Assembly: GCF_028435365.1 (NCBI RefSeq)
Contig: NZ_JAGTJJ010000011.1
Span: 124,001 to 188,000, forward strand
Length of the DNA: 64,000 nt
From: Polyangium jinanense
Lineage (GTDB): Bacteria > Myxococcota > Polyangia > Polyangiales > Polyangiaceae
Direction: 5' to 3'
The notes beneath the pieces were generated by a model, which did not search any database, was not told the DNA's origin, and saw only the letters and a program-made list of their open reading frames with translations. The position numbers and the translations under genes were made by a program. Below, in pieces: positions 1 through 8,700 of the stretch (position 1 is its first letter; the number at the start of each line of letters is the position of its first letter).

Positions 1-152
1 TCGTGCGGCACTACCAGGCGATCGTGCCGGATCTGCGCGGGGCGAGTGGGTACCACGATCCGGTGACGGCGGCGTTCGTGGAGGCGACGCGCGTCACGCG
101 GAAGAAGCAGCGCGTGCCGGAGGAGTGCTTCGAGCGGAAGGGGGCGGAGTGA
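1..152 (+). CDS. C-terminal end of an unidentified protein (5' truncated by window edge)
   Basis: An open frame enters from the left edge and stops at TGA 150-152, giving about 49 residues. The visible tail is polar and basic, including the stretch RVTRKKQRVPEECFERKG, and has no hydrophobic segment. Third-position GC bias in this frame supports coding. I recognise no motif and cannot assign a function. It converges on the nuclease-like gene that ends at 156, three bases downstream. Confidence 0.5.
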   Translation, partial: VRHYQAIVPDLRGASGYHDPVTAAFVEATRVTRKKQRVPEECFERKGAE

Positions 153-155
153 GGA

Positions 156-905
156 TCAGGAAAGGGCCGCGCTCGCGTCGGGCGCGGTGACGGCGGCGCG
201 GTGCCAGCGGCGGAGGACGGCGGGGTCGCTGCACTGATCGATCTGCGCTTCGTGGTCGGGGCTGAGCCGGAGGCCACGCGCGGAGAAGACTTCCCGCACG
301 GAGGCGCGGAGCGTGTGGAGCTCGCCTTCTTCGCGCGCCTTTCGCTGGAGGAGGTTCTTGAGCGTCACGCGGTGGGCGACATTGCGGTCGTAGAGCGCCT
401 CGACCGGGATCGGATTCGCCAGGATGTTTGACGCGGAGAGCATCTCGCCCGGCAGCAAGGTGCGTGCGCGCGCGCCGGGTTCGTAGACCTCCACCCTGCG
501 TGGACTGAATAGCCGTACGACCCAGATGATCTTCGTGCCGGCTTCGAGCAGCTCGGCGACCTTCATCTGAAGCTCGTCTTCGTCGTGACCCGTGTCCACG
601 TACTCGACAGCGAGCAGAGGCGCGCTCTTCAACCAGCCGGGCGCGTCCGGAATGTCGCCGACTGCGATGTCGAGGGCGCGCATCGTACCCGGGTCGGGCG
701 AGAAGCCGGTGTCCACGCTCGCAGATCGGACAGCAGGGTCGCTGTTGAGCACGGCCGCACCAACGAGTTTGGCCCGTCCACCCCGACCGCCGGCAGGGAG
801 GCGCTCGATGATGTGTCCGCGCGAGAGCTCGTAGGGATCTCCCGCGCGGACCTGCTCGGCCTTGAACGGCCCGCTCTCCGTAACCTGAGGGGCCATGCGC
901 TTCAT
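156..905 (-). CDS. Uma2/DUF820-family putative PD-(D/E)XK nuclease-like protein
   Basis: 249 residues. The central part resembles the Uma2 (DUF820) fold: an aspartate in ALDIAVGD (D79), a glutamate in LLAVEYVD (E101), a lysine about 14 residues on (K115), and the hydrophobic strand AGTKIIWVV. The family is known as a PD-(D/E)XK nuclease relative that has multiplied in cyanobacteria and some myxobacteria, but its cellular substrate is mostly unknown. The typical PD pair is reduced to D79 here, so catalysis is uncertain. The C-terminal roughly 80 residues are charged and probably helical. It stands alone, convergent with the truncated gene at the left edge. The start could also be Met4 (896). 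Confidence 0.7.
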   Translation of the reverse strand: MKRMAPQVTESGPFKAEQVRAGDPYELSRGHIIERLPAGGRGGRAKLVGAAVLNSDPAVRSASVDTGFSPDPGTMRALDIAVGDIPDAPGWLKSAPLLAVEYVDTGHDEDELQMKVAELLEAGTKIIWVVRLFSPRRVEVYEPGARARTLLPGEMLSASNILANPIPVEALYDRNVAHRVTLKNLLQRKAREEGELHTLRASVREVFSARGLRLSPDHEAQIDQCSDPAVLRRWHRAAVTAPDASAALS

Positions 906-968
906 GGCTATGATCGTACCACGAGCGCGACGTGCGTTCGGTCAGGAAAAACCCCGACCAAGGCTCGC

Positions 969-2378
969 TCAGCGATTCACGATGTGAACCGCCGCGCCCA
1001 TCGCGTGCGCCGCGGCTTCCATGAACGCCTCGCCGAGCGTCGGGTGCGGGTGGATCGTCAGCGCGATGTCCTCGGCGAACGCGGCCATCTCGAGCGCGAG
1101 CGCGCCTTCGCTGATCATCGTGCTCGCCTCGGGGCCGACGATGTGCACGCCGAGCACCTGCTTCGTCTTCTTGTCGGTCACGATCTTCACGAAGCCGTCG
1201 GTCTCCATCATCGCCATCGCCTTGCCGAGCGCCGCGAACGGGAACTTGCCGACCGCGACCTCGATGCCCTTCGCCTGCGCCTCCTCGGCCGTCAGGCCCG
1301 CCGTCGCGATCTCCGGATCCGTGAAGATCGCGCCCGGGATGCACGCCCAGTCCTTCGCCGCCTTGTGGCCCGCGATGACCTCCGCGATGATCTCGCCTTC
1401 CTTCGAGGCCTTGTGCGCGAGCATGGGCGGGCCCGAGACGTCACCGATCGAGTAGATCGTCGGGACGTTCGTCCGGCCGAACTCGTCCGCAGGCACGAAC
1501 CCGCGCTTGTCGATGTTCACGCCCACGTTCTCGAGGCCGATGCCGCGCGAGTTCGGGCGCATGCCGACCGCGACGAGGACCACGTCCGTGACGACCGTCT
1601 CGGGCTTGCCCTCGACGTCGAGCTTCACGGCGACCGAGCCGTCGGCCTGCTTCTCGTAGCCCATGGCCTTGGCGTTCTTGAAGATCTTGCCGCCGCGCTT
1701 CTGGATGCGGCGCTCGACGACCTTCACGCAGTCCTGGTCGACGCCCGTGAGCAGCGTGGGCAGCGCCTCGACGACCACGAGCTCGGCACCGAAGGCCTGG
1801 TAGACCATGCCGAGCTCGAGCCCGATCACGCCGCCGCCGATGACGAGCAGACGCTTCGGGACCTCGCGCAGGCTGACCGCTTCCTTCGCGCCGATGATCT
1901 GCTTGCCGTCGAACTTGAAGCTCGGGATCTCGATGGTCGACGAGCCCGTCGCCAGGACGATGCCCTTCGTCGCCTCGATCGTCTCGACCGAGCCGTCCGC
2001 CTTCTTCACCTCGACGCGGTTCGGCGAGACGATCGTCGCCGTGCCCGCCATGAGGTCGGCGCCGTTCGACTTGAGGAGACCTCGCACGCCGCCCGTGAGG
2101 CGCTTGACGATGCCTTCCTTCCAGTCCTGCATCGCGTTCGGGTCGTGCTCGATGGAGCCGAGCTTGATGCCCATCGTCGCCATCGACGAGTGCGCCTTCT
2201 CGTAGGTGTGCGCCGCGTTGATGAGCGCCTTCGACGGGATGCAGCCCCAGTTGAGGCACACGCCGCCCACCTCTTCCTTCTCGATGCACAGCGTCTTCTG
2301 CTTCAGCTGGCCGAGCCGAATCGCGCAGACGTAGCCGCCGGGGCCGCTGCCGATGACGATCGCGTCGTAGGTCTTCAT
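969..2378 (-). CDS. lpdA: dihydrolipoyl dehydrogenase (E3)
   Basis: 469 residues, normal length for E3. This flavoprotein reoxidises dihydrolipoamide of 2-oxoacid dehydrogenase or glycine cleavage complexes with NAD+. The N-terminal FAD motif GSGPGG is at 10-15. The redox disulfide is Cys41-Cys46 in VCLNWGCIPSKAL. The NAD motif GGGVIGLELG is central, the second FAD motif is YSIGDV, and the C-terminal catalytic pair is His445 and Glu450 in HPHPTLGE. I chose the ATG at 2378 because GGAG lies a normal distance upstream; an in-frame TTG at 2390 would add four residues. It lies 102 bp downstream of the E1 alpha gene on the same strand, probably one transcription unit. The complex's E1 beta and E2 genes are not adjacent. 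Confidence 0.96.
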   Translation of the reverse strand: MKTYDAIVIGSGPGGYVCAIRLGQLKQKTLCIEKEEVGGVCLNWGCIPSKALINAAHTYEKAHSSMATMGIKLGSIEHDPNAMQDWKEGIVKRLTGGVRGLLKSNGADLMAGTATIVSPNRVEVKKADGSVETIEATKGIVLATGSSTIEIPSFKFDGKQIIGAKEAVSLREVPKRLLVIGGGVIGLELGMVYQAFGAELVVVEALPTLLTGVDQDCVKVVERRIQKRGGKIFKNAKAMGYEKQADGSVAVKLDVEGKPETVVTDVVLVAVGMRPNSRGIGLENVGVNIDKRGFVPADEFGRTNVPTIYSIGDVSGPPMLAHKASKEGEIIAEVIAGHKAAKDWACIPGAIFTDPEIATAGLTAEEAQAKGIEVAVGKFPFAALGKAMAMMETDGFVKIVTDKKTKQVLGVHIVGPEASTMISEGALALEMAAFAEDIALTIHPHPTLGEAFMEAAAHAMGAAVHIVNR

Positions 2379-2480
2379 CCGATTCTCCAAGGTGGAACGC
2401 GGGCCGACAGCCCCTTTTGGGCGCGGATTACCATGTCGAGGGAAAGGTGGGGGCGGAAAAAGCGGTCGACCAGGGGCGAA

Positions 2481-3662
2481 TCAGTGCCCGCCGCCGCCCT
2501 GCGAGCCCCCATAAGGCCGGTTCCCGAGGACCTCGGCGCGTTGCTCCGCGAGGTGCCACGGTAGCTCCGCGTAGACGTCGTCGAAAAGCGTCTCGCGCGC
2601 CGGCGGGCCGAGCGCCTCGACCTCCTGGATCGCCGCGCCGATCTCGGCCATGAGCCCGTCCTCGAGCGCGCCCTCCTCCGCCTCGTCGAGCAGGCCGCGA
2701 TGGACGAGGTGCCGGCGCAGACGCACGATCGGGTCGCGCTGCGCCCACGTGTCGACCTCCTCCTGCGAGCGATACCGCGTGGGATCGTCGCTCGAAGAGT
2801 GCGCGCCCATGCGGTAGGTCACGGCCTCGATGAACGTGGGCCCGCCGCCGCTCCGCGCCCGCGCCACGGCGTCGCCGACGACACGGTGGACCGCGAGGAC
2901 GTCGTTGCCGTCGACGCGCACCGAGGGGACGCCGTACGCGCGGCCCTTCACCGCGAACGTGGGCGACGCCGTCTGCTTGGCCGCGGGGACGCTGATCGCC
3001 CAGTGGTTGTTTTGACAAACCAGGACGCAGGGGACCTTGAAGACGCCCGCGAAGTTCAGGGCGTTGTGGAAGTCGGGCTCGCTCGTGCCGCCGTCGCCGA
3101 CGAAGCCGACGACGACACTGCGATCTTTGCGCATCTTCGCAGCCCAGGCGGCGCCGACGGCGTGCGGGAGCTGCGTGGCCATACAGCTCGACCACGCGAC
3201 CTGGTTCACGGCGCGGCCGCTCATGTGCGAGGGCATCTGCCGGCCCTTGAGGACGTCGCCCGCGTTGCCGAAGTACTGCGCGATGTAGCTCTTCAGCGGG
3301 AAGCCTCGCACGAGCATGATCGCGCTCTCGCGCAGGGCCGGGAACACCCAGTCGTCGCGCTCGAGCACGAGGCCCGTCGCGATCGGCGTCGCCTCCTGGC
3401 CGCGGCACTCGCCAGCGAAGTGGATGCGGCCCTGGCGCTGCAGGAGCATCATGCGCGTGTCGATGAGGCGCACGCGCTTCATCTCGCGGTAGGCGCGGAG
3501 GAGCACGTGCGGGGACAGGCCGGGATCGGTCGCGGGATCGGCGCTGCCGTCGTCGCGGAGCACGCGGAGGAGCCCCAGATCCGGGGCGTCGGCGGCGCGA
3601 GGAGCCGGCGTCGCGGGCGCCTCGTGCGCTTGCCCGTGCGCCTCAACGTCGTGTTCGTGCAT
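2481..3662 (-). CDS. thiamine-diphosphate 2-oxoacid dehydrogenase E1 alpha subunit, branched-chain type
   Basis: 393 residues. The ThDP-binding motif runs from GDG (189-191) to NN (218-219), within GFVGDGGTSEPDFHNALNF and CQNNHWAISVP. The TSE.DFH..LNFA and NNHWAIS(V/T)P patterns are those of branched-chain 2-oxoacid dehydrogenase E1 alpha rather than classic pyruvate dehydrogenase. The phosphorylation-loop region YRMGAHSSSDDPTRYR is also present. The first ~45 residues are low-complexity and His/Ala/Pro-rich, as in actinobacterial and myxobacterial homologues. It should decarboxylate 2-oxoacids with an E1 beta partner that is not next to it here; the gene downstream is lpdA. Pyruvate as substrate cannot be excluded. 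Confidence 0.88.
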   Translation of the reverse strand: MHEHDVEAHGQAHEAPATPAPRAADAPDLGLLRVLRDDGSADPATDPGLSPHVLLRAYREMKRVRLIDTRMMLLQRQGRIHFAGECRGQEATPIATGLVLERDDWVFPALRESAIMLVRGFPLKSYIAQYFGNAGDVLKGRQMPSHMSGRAVNQVAWSSCMATQLPHAVGAAWAAKMRKDRSVVVGFVGDGGTSEPDFHNALNFAGVFKVPCVLVCQNNHWAISVPAAKQTASPTFAVKGRAYGVPSVRVDGNDVLAVHRVVGDAVARARSGGGPTFIEAVTYRMGAHSSSDDPTRYRSQEEVDTWAQRDPIVRLRRHLVHRGLLDEAEEGALEDGLMAEIGAAIQEVEALGPPARETLFDDVYAELPWHLAEQRAEVLGNRPYGGSQGGGGH

Positions 3663-3713
3663 GCGGGCGAACCTAGCGCGAATCCGCCCGGCTGTAGAGG
3701 GTGAAGCGCTCGC

Positions 3714-4517
3714 TCAGGGGACGCAGACGCCGTAGGTCGCCGTCTCGGGAGTGCACGTCTGGCCCGCGGGGCAACCGCCCGCCTCCGGCTCCAGGTTCTG
3801 CCACCCCGTGTTCAGGCAGCTGTACCGGCAGATGCTGTTGAAGCAGCGCTGGTTTGCGGCGCAGTCGTTGAGGTCTTTGCACGCCCCGCCCTCGGGGGCG
3901 GGCGTGGCCGACATGGGGACGCAGAGCGAGAGCTCGTCCTCGAGCACGGTCAGACGGCAGGGGTAGCCGTCCGTGCACTCCTTGCCGTCGAAGAGCGTGC
4001 AGGATTTGGCGAAGTTGCAGAGCCAGACCCGCTTCTCGCCGTAGCGGTTGTAGACGTTGCACTGGGCGCTGCCGCAGAAGGACGCGGGCTGGCTTCTGCA
4101 GCAGATGGGCGAGCAATAACCAAAGACGCACGTGAGGCCGACCGCGCACTCGCCGTTGGCCAAGGTGCAGGGCGCGCCCACCCCCTTGATGCCCGCGCCC
4201 CCCTCGCAGACCGTGCCCGTGCCGAGGCCATTCGACCGGCAGGACTCGTTGGGGCCTTTGCAGTCCTGCGCGAGCAGGTTGCAGTCTGTCTGCTCGACGT
4301 CGGTGTAATCGGTGCACATGGGCGTGCCGCCCGTGCCCGACGAGGACGTCGTCATGCCGCCCGCGCCGCCCTCGCCGCCCGTACCACCGATGCCGCCCGT
4401 GCCTCCCGTGCCCGCGGAGCCGCTCGGAGTGTTTTCGCCATCGGTGCCCGGACAACCGACGAGGAGCCCAGCCGAAAGCGAGACGAGGACCACAGAAGCC
4501 AAGCGGATCGGCGACAT
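3714..4517 (-). CDS. Cys-rich secreted lipoprotein with Gly/Thr-rich linker
   Basis: 267 residues. A lipoprotein signal peptide ends in the lipobox LLVGC (Cys22). A Gly/Thr/Ser spacer follows (GTGGTGGIGGTGGEGGAGG, about residues 35-55), then a domain with more than 20 cysteines and motifs such as CTDYTDVEQTDC and CKGPNESCRSNG. The cysteine patterns suggest small disulfide-bonded modules exported to the outer membrane or cell surface. The same architecture recurs in the genes at 4617 and 8701, so these are probably paralogues. Function is unknown. The start ATG is directly followed by basic residues and the hydrophobic core. Confidence 0.85.
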   Translation of the reverse strand: MSPIRLASVVLVSLSAGLLVGCPGTDGENTPSGSAGTGGTGGIGGTGGEGGAGGMTTSSSGTGGTPMCTDYTDVEQTDCNLLAQDCKGPNESCRSNGLGTGTVCEGGAGIKGVGAPCTLANGECAVGLTCVFGYCSPICCRSQPASFCGSAQCNVYNRYGEKRVWLCNFAKSCTLFDGKECTDGYPCRLTVLEDELSLCVPMSATPAPEGGACKDLNDCAANQRCFNSICRYSCLNTGWQNLEPEAGGCPAGQTCTPETATYGVCVP

Positions 4518-4557
4518 GCGGCGACGATACCATGAGCCGCCTCGAGGCTCCGAAAAG

Positions 4558-4591
4558 GAAGAGGCCGCAGCGAGCCCGCCGCGGCCTCTTC
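4558..4591 (-). terminator. hairpin terminator downstream of the lipoprotein gene at 4617-5834
   Basis: Perfect 11-bp inverted repeat GAAGAGGCCGC / GCGGCCTCTTC (4558-4568 and 4581-4591) with a 12-nt loop, starting 26 bp after the stop codon. In the minus direction the stem is followed by CTTTTCG, a short T run. This fits an intrinsic terminator separating two neighbouring lipoprotein genes. The T run is short, so partial read-through is possible. Confidence 0.6.
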
Positions 4592-4616
4592 GAGATGCGT
4601 CAGCGTTCGCGAAGGC

Positions 4617-5834
4617 TCAGGGCATGCCGCCCGCGCCGCCCGCGCCGCCCGCAGCGCCGGCACCGCCAGCACCACCGGCGCCGCCAGCACCACCGGCGCC
4701 ACCGGCACCGCCAGCGCCACCGGCACCGCCAGCGCCACCGGCACCACCCATGCCGCCATCGGGCGAAAGCGCGCCGAGCGGGTACGTTTGGTCGACGCAG
4801 TACTTGCCGTGCACGGTGTCGGTGCAGGTCAGGCCGTTCGCCGCATTGCCGCAGGCCGCCTGGCCCTGGTCGCACTTCGGCATCGGCAAGCAGTAGCCGA
4901 CGTTGGCCGGGTTGCCCTGGATGATGCCCCAGCACCAGTTATCCGGGGCGATGCAGTCTTCGTGCTTCGTGCAGCTATTCGTGCAGAAGCCGATGTCGCC
5001 GGGGCCCGTGCAGTCCTGGTCCGCCGACGGGGTGCAGCCCATGATGACCGGCGAGAAGACGCAAAGGCCCTTCGCGAGACCGCCGCAATCGCCGTAGCCG
5101 ATGTCCCCGTCCTGCGTGCAGAGGCCGGAGCAGAAGCCCTTGCCGTCCGAAAGGCCGCCGATGCACAAGCCGTTGCCGCACTCGTCCGCGGCCGCCTTGG
5201 GATCACAAAGCGCCCCGAGATCCTTGCCCTGCGGGGCGGCGCTCACGCAGATCCCACTGCCGAGGTCGCAGACGCGACCCGAACCGCACGCCTCGTCGTT
5301 CGCGCAAGTCGGGAGGCAGACGTCGCCGGCCGTGAGCCGGATGCACGCGACGTCCTCGCGCCCGTGGCACTTGAACTCATCGAGCGGGTCGTTGATGTAC
5401 ATGCCCGTGGGATTGTTGATCTCGCACGACGCGAGGCACCGTCCCTCGGATGCGCTGTTGTCCGCGCCCTTGTAGCAAATGCTGCCGACGCCCGGACAAT
5501 CGCCGCTCGTCTTGCAGGTCTTGCTGCAGTAGCCGCCCTGCGGGCCGCCCTGGAAGACCGTGTCGTCCTTGTCCGCCACGATGCAGGTCCCGGGAGCACA
5601 CTCGGCGTCGGTCGTGCAAGGCAGGGCGAGCCAATCGCCCGGATCCACCGTGCCACCCGTGCCGCCGCCGCCCACAGCGCCGGTGCCACCGGTGCCGCCG
5701 CCGGCGCCGCCCTCGCCACCGGTGCCGCCGTTACCGCCGTTGCCGGTGTTGTCTCCACAGCCCGTGCTGTTCATCGCGAGCCCGAGGCTCAACCCAAGGG
5801 TCGCGAGGACCCACCATGCGCTCTTCAATTTCAT
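4617..5834 (-). CDS. Cys-rich secreted lipoprotein with C-terminal Gly-Gly-Ala repeat tail
   Basis: 405 residues from the ATG at 5834, which has GGAGG six bases upstream; a longer frame to 5918 lacks such a site. The signal peptide ends at Cys26 in NSTGC, a weak lipobox. A Gly-rich linker (GGNGGTGGEGGAGG) follows, then about 270 residues with regularly spaced cysteines (CTTDAECAPGTC, CKTSGDCPG, CTKHEDC). The protein ends in a tract of roughly 15 near-perfect GGA triplets and the terminus GGMP. C-x(5)-C-x(3)-C modules of this sort occur in many myxobacterial surface proteins of unknown role. The Gly-Gly-Ala tail may form a polyglycine-like helix or be the product of repeat expansion. Confidence 0.85.
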   Translation of the reverse strand: MKLKSAWWVLATLGLSLGLAMNSTGCGDNTGNGGNGGTGGEGGAGGGTGGTGAVGGGGTGGTVDPGDWLALPCTTDAECAPGTCIVADKDDTVFQGGPQGGYCSKTCKTSGDCPGVGSICYKGADNSASEGRCLASCEINNPTGMYINDPLDEFKCHGREDVACIRLTAGDVCLPTCANDEACGSGRVCDLGSGICVSAAPQGKDLGALCDPKAAADECGNGLCIGGLSDGKGFCSGLCTQDGDIGYGDCGGLAKGLCVFSPVIMGCTPSADQDCTGPGDIGFCTNSCTKHEDCIAPDNWCWGIIQGNPANVGYCLPMPKCDQGQAACGNAANGLTCTDTVHGKYCVDQTYPLGALSPDGGMGGAGGAGGAGGAGGAGGAGGAGGAGGAGGAGAAGGAGGAGGMP

Positions 5835-5969
5835 CGGCCGCCTCCACGCGAACGAAAAGAAAGACCAGGCCACCCGCGTGACGGGCAGCAAACCTCGCCT
5901 TCCGGAAGCCCGAAGCATACCTGCTGAGACGCACGAGGGCCAGCCGCTCGGCCCGTCCGGAGCGGTGCG

Positions 5970-6584
5970 TCAGTCGTCGCGCGGGCCTGGCGGCAAGGGC
6001 GCGACCGCCTCTTCGTCGTCTTCCTCGTCGTCCGGCCTTCGCGGCTGGATGGTGAAGATGGTGAGCGCGACGAGACCAAGCGCCATGCCCATGCCGATCT
6101 TGCCGAAGAGCTCCGCGCGCTTGTGCACGGCTTCGAGAAGCTGGCCCTGCGGCGTGTCGTCGCGCTGCACACCCTGCCGGTGCAGCTCGCTGATGCGAGG
6201 CGAGAGCGAGAGGGCGACGTAGGCCGCGGAGACGGCCATGAAGAGCGTGCACGAGCGGCGCAGGCGCGAGAGGATCGTGCGGCCGCGGCGGCGCGTGGCG
6301 AGGGTGCGCGTGACCTCGGCGGCGAGCGCCGCGAGGGCCGCGCCGAGGGCGATCGTGTCGAAGCGCGCGAAGATCGTGCCCATCACGTCACCCGCGATCG
6401 GCCGCGGGAGCATGCTGAAGACGATGGGCGCGGCGTTGGCGCCGAGCGCGACCATGCCGCCGATGTACACGCCGCCCGCGAGGACGGCGACGAGGGCCGC
6501 GACGCGATCGACGACGGCGAGGATACGGTCCCGCTTTTCCTGCGGATCGGGGGCCAGATCGGCCTCGGTGAAGGTGTCGTTCAT
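5970..6584 (-). CDS. DUF4149 (TMEM205-like) integral membrane protein
   Basis: 204 residues with four predicted membrane helices: around AALVAVLAGGVYIGGMVALG, around IALGAALAALAAEV, at FMAVSAAYVALSL, and at IGMGMALGLVALTIF. The segment GANAAPIVFSMLPRPIAGDVMGTIFAR, a helix with a conserved Pro-rich turn, is typical of DUF4149/TMEM205 proteins, whose role is undefined. The acidic C-terminal tail is cytoplasmic by the positive-inside rule. Its ATG overlaps the upstream stop as ATGA (6581-6584), so it is translationally coupled as the last gene of a three-gene operon. Confidence 0.8.
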   Translation of the reverse strand: MNDTFTEADLAPDPQEKRDRILAVVDRVAALVAVLAGGVYIGGMVALGANAAPIVFSMLPRPIAGDVMGTIFARFDTIALGAALAALAAEVTRTLATRRRGRTILSRLRRSCTLFMAVSAAYVALSLSPRISELHRQGVQRDDTPQGQLLEAVHKRAELFGKIGMGMALGLVALTIFTIQPRRPDDEEDDEEAVAPLPPGPRDD

Positions 6585-7612
6585 ACGTGCATCCTCACGC
6601 CGTGGTCGGCGTCGCGCGTGCCGATCTCGAGCGCAGCGGCGCGGCTCTTCACGACGACGGGCGGCCTGCCCGACGCCTCGAAGCGCACGTGCGCGCGCGA
6701 GAGCTTGCTGTTCAAACAGTACGTCATGGGGCCGTCTGGGTTCGGGTAGTAGAGGCCGACCATGTCGTCCGTGTCCGCCTCGAACGAGCCCTCGATGCGC
6801 GCGGCGCGGCCCTCGGCGGAGAAGCTGTAGCGGCGCAAGCCGACGTCGCCATGCGCGCGCGCGATTTCGAGCACCGCGTTCCAGGTGTAGGTCACGCCGC
6901 GGAAACGCGCGCAAACGAGCGTGACGAGCGGCGTGAGCACGGGGCCCACGCGGACGCGGCCGGAGAGAGCTTCCACGACGAGATCGGCTTCGCTCTCCCA
7001 AGTGTTGACGTGGCACCAGGCATAAAGATCCGCGTGCCCGCGGCCCCAGTTGTGCCCCTGCATGCCGCGCCAGTTGGAGAGATCCCAGCGCTCGCCGTCG
7101 ACCTCGACCTCACCGGAGAACACGAGGTCGGGGTACGGGGTGAGGGTCTTCGATTTGGGAAATTTGCCGCGGTACATCGAGGCGTGCGGGAACGGGACGA
7201 ACGGGCTTGCCTCGCCCTCGAAACGAAGGTCCCAGCGAATCGAATGCTCACGCCGCGCGATGCGGCCATGGGTCTCGCCGGGCCGGATGCGCATGCGCTC
7301 CTCGGAGGAGCCGCCGGTCGCGGGAAGGCTCCAGGCGACGTCGAGGCCTTCCTTGCCAAAGATCGCGTCGGCATAGGGGAGCACGTGCTTGACCGCGACG
7401 TGCTTGCTCTGCCCGCCGCGGCGATCGAAGGCGATCGCCCAGCCCTCGGCGAGGGTACGGCCGGGCTCGCGCGCGGAGGCGAAGATCGTGGCCTTGATCC
7501 AGAGCGCGCGGTCGCCCGCGGGGTCGTTCGCTTTGAGGAAGTAGCTCTCGACGTGATCGCGGACGGTCGCGGGATCGAAGCGGACGGCGTTCGGATCTTT
7601 CGGTTCGTTCAT
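6581..7612 (-). CDS. CrtC/AttH-like lipocalin-fold protein of unknown function
   Basis: 343 residues, no signal peptide, mostly beta by composition. The motif WRGMQGHNWGRGHADLYAWC in the centre resembles the G..(D/N)H.WG....W.W signature of the AttH / carotenoid 1,2-hydratase (CrtC) two-lipocalin-domain superfamily, and to a lesser degree tocopherol cyclase. A carotenoid or lipid ligand would be possible, but no carotenoid gene lies nearby, so I do not claim hydratase activity. It sits between the HEAT-repeat gene and the DUF4149 gene, with 4-bp ATGA overlaps on both sides. The trio is therefore one operon and probably one pathway. Confidence 0.6.
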   Translation of the reverse strand: MNEPKDPNAVRFDPATVRDHVESYFLKANDPAGDRALWIKATIFASAREPGRTLAEGWAIAFDRRGGQSKHVAVKHVLPYADAIFGKEGLDVAWSLPATGGSSEERMRIRPGETHGRIARREHSIRWDLRFEGEASPFVPFPHASMYRGKFPKSKTLTPYPDLVFSGEVEVDGERWDLSNWRGMQGHNWGRGHADLYAWCHVNTWESEADLVVEALSGRVRVGPVLTPLVTLVCARFRGVTYTWNAVLEIARAHGDVGLRRYSFSAEGRAARIEGSFEADTDDMVGLYYPNPDGPMTYCLNSKLSRAHVRFEASGRPPVVVKSRAAALEIGTRDADHGVRMHV

Positions 7613-8640
7613 GCCGGTTCGTCCTCCGCGAGCGCGACGAGCGCCTCGTTCACGGCGTGCGGGTCGGCCCGCGAGGGATCCCCTTCCATCGCCGCGATGA
7701 TCGTGCGGGCCGATCGAATGCGCGCGCGACCGACGGCGGCGACCGCGAGCGTGCGCTTGTTACGATCCCACGAGCCGAGCTCGCTGACGATCTCGCGCGT
7801 GGCGCGCGCGTGGCCCATGGTCGCCAGCGCGACGCGCGCGTGCCAGGAAAAACGGTCGCGACCGAAGCCGAGCGCGCCGCCGAACGCCCGCCTCTCGAGC
7901 CCCACGCGCGCCTCCGAAAGCCCGAGTGATCCCGCGATCTCGATCGCGGCAGCCTCGTCCTCGGCGTCCTCCGTCTTGATCGCTCCATTCACGACCGACA
8001 CGAGCACCTTCGCTCCCGCCGGATCCCCGGCGCGGCCGAGCACCACGGCCGCGGCGACGCGCACCGTGGGAGAATCGTGATCCACGAGCGCGCGCGCCCT
8101 CGCCGCGAGGATGGGATCGACCACGTGCTCGCCCTCCTCGCCGCCGATCTCCTCGGCCATGCGGAGCGCGATGTGGCAGACGAGCGGGTCGGCGTCGCGC
8201 GTGCGGGCGGCGAGCGCCTCCACGACGGACGCGCGATCCTTGCAGACGCGGGCGTACGCGATGACCGCCTGGAAGCGCACTTCCGCGCGAGAATCTTCGA
8301 GCGCGCGGGCGAGCCTCTGGGCTGCGCGGCTGTCGCCGATCTCGCCGAGCGCGGTGAGGGCCATCTGCCGCACGTGGACGTCGTCGTCCTCGATGGCGAC
8401 GAGCAGGGCGGGCAGCGCTTCGTTTGCGCCCACGTCGGCGAGCCCGAGCGCGGCGGCCGAGCGGACGGGCGCGGCTTCGTCGGAGAGTGCGCGTTCGAGA
8501 GCGCGCACGACCTGGCTGCGAGCTTCCTCGGCGTGGCGGACGAGGTCACGCACGGCGTCCTCGCGCACGGAGGCTTTGGACGAGCCCACGTCGCGGAGGG
8601 CGGCGTCGAGGGTGCGGGGAAGCGCAGGCGCCCGGAACAT
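7609..8640 (-). CDS. HEAT-repeat protein
   Basis: 343 residues from the ATG at 8640; a GTG at 8658 is an alternative, and neither has a clear ribosome-binding site. At least six degenerate HEAT repeats are visible, each with the pattern D..V(R)..A..ALG..G, for example APVRSAAALGLADVG, DVHVRQMALTALGEIG, RAEVRFQAVIAYARV and SPTVRVAAAVVLGRAG. HEAT proteins of this PBS-lyase/EZHEAT style are usually cytoplasmic scaffolds. It is the first gene of the coupled trio reaching 5970, so it may scaffold or regulate the CrtC-like protein. Confidence 0.82.
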   Translation of the reverse strand: MFRAPALPRTLDAALRDVGSSKASVREDAVRDLVRHAEEARSQVVRALERALSDEAAPVRSAAALGLADVGANEALPALLVAIEDDDVHVRQMALTALGEIGDSRAAQRLARALEDSRAEVRFQAVIAYARVCKDRASVVEALAARTRDADPLVCHIALRMAEEIGGEEGEHVVDPILAARARALVDHDSPTVRVAAAVVLGRAGDPAGAKVLVSVVNGAIKTEDAEDEAAAIEIAGSLGLSEARVGLERRAFGGALGFGRDRFSWHARVALATMGHARATREIVSELGSWDRNKRTLAVAAVGRARIRSARTIIAAMEGDPSRADPHAVNEALVALAEDEPA

Positions 8641-8700
8641 GCGCGGCGAGGCTAGCACGGCGGGTGCCGGATCACTTCCCGCGGATGGCCCGGAAAGACC

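Noticed and set aside
585..2564. 659-codon open frame on the plus strand, antisense to lpdA
   Set aside because: Arg/Asp/Val-rich composition typical of the shadow frame of a high-GC gene; the minus-strand protein has full E3 motifs.
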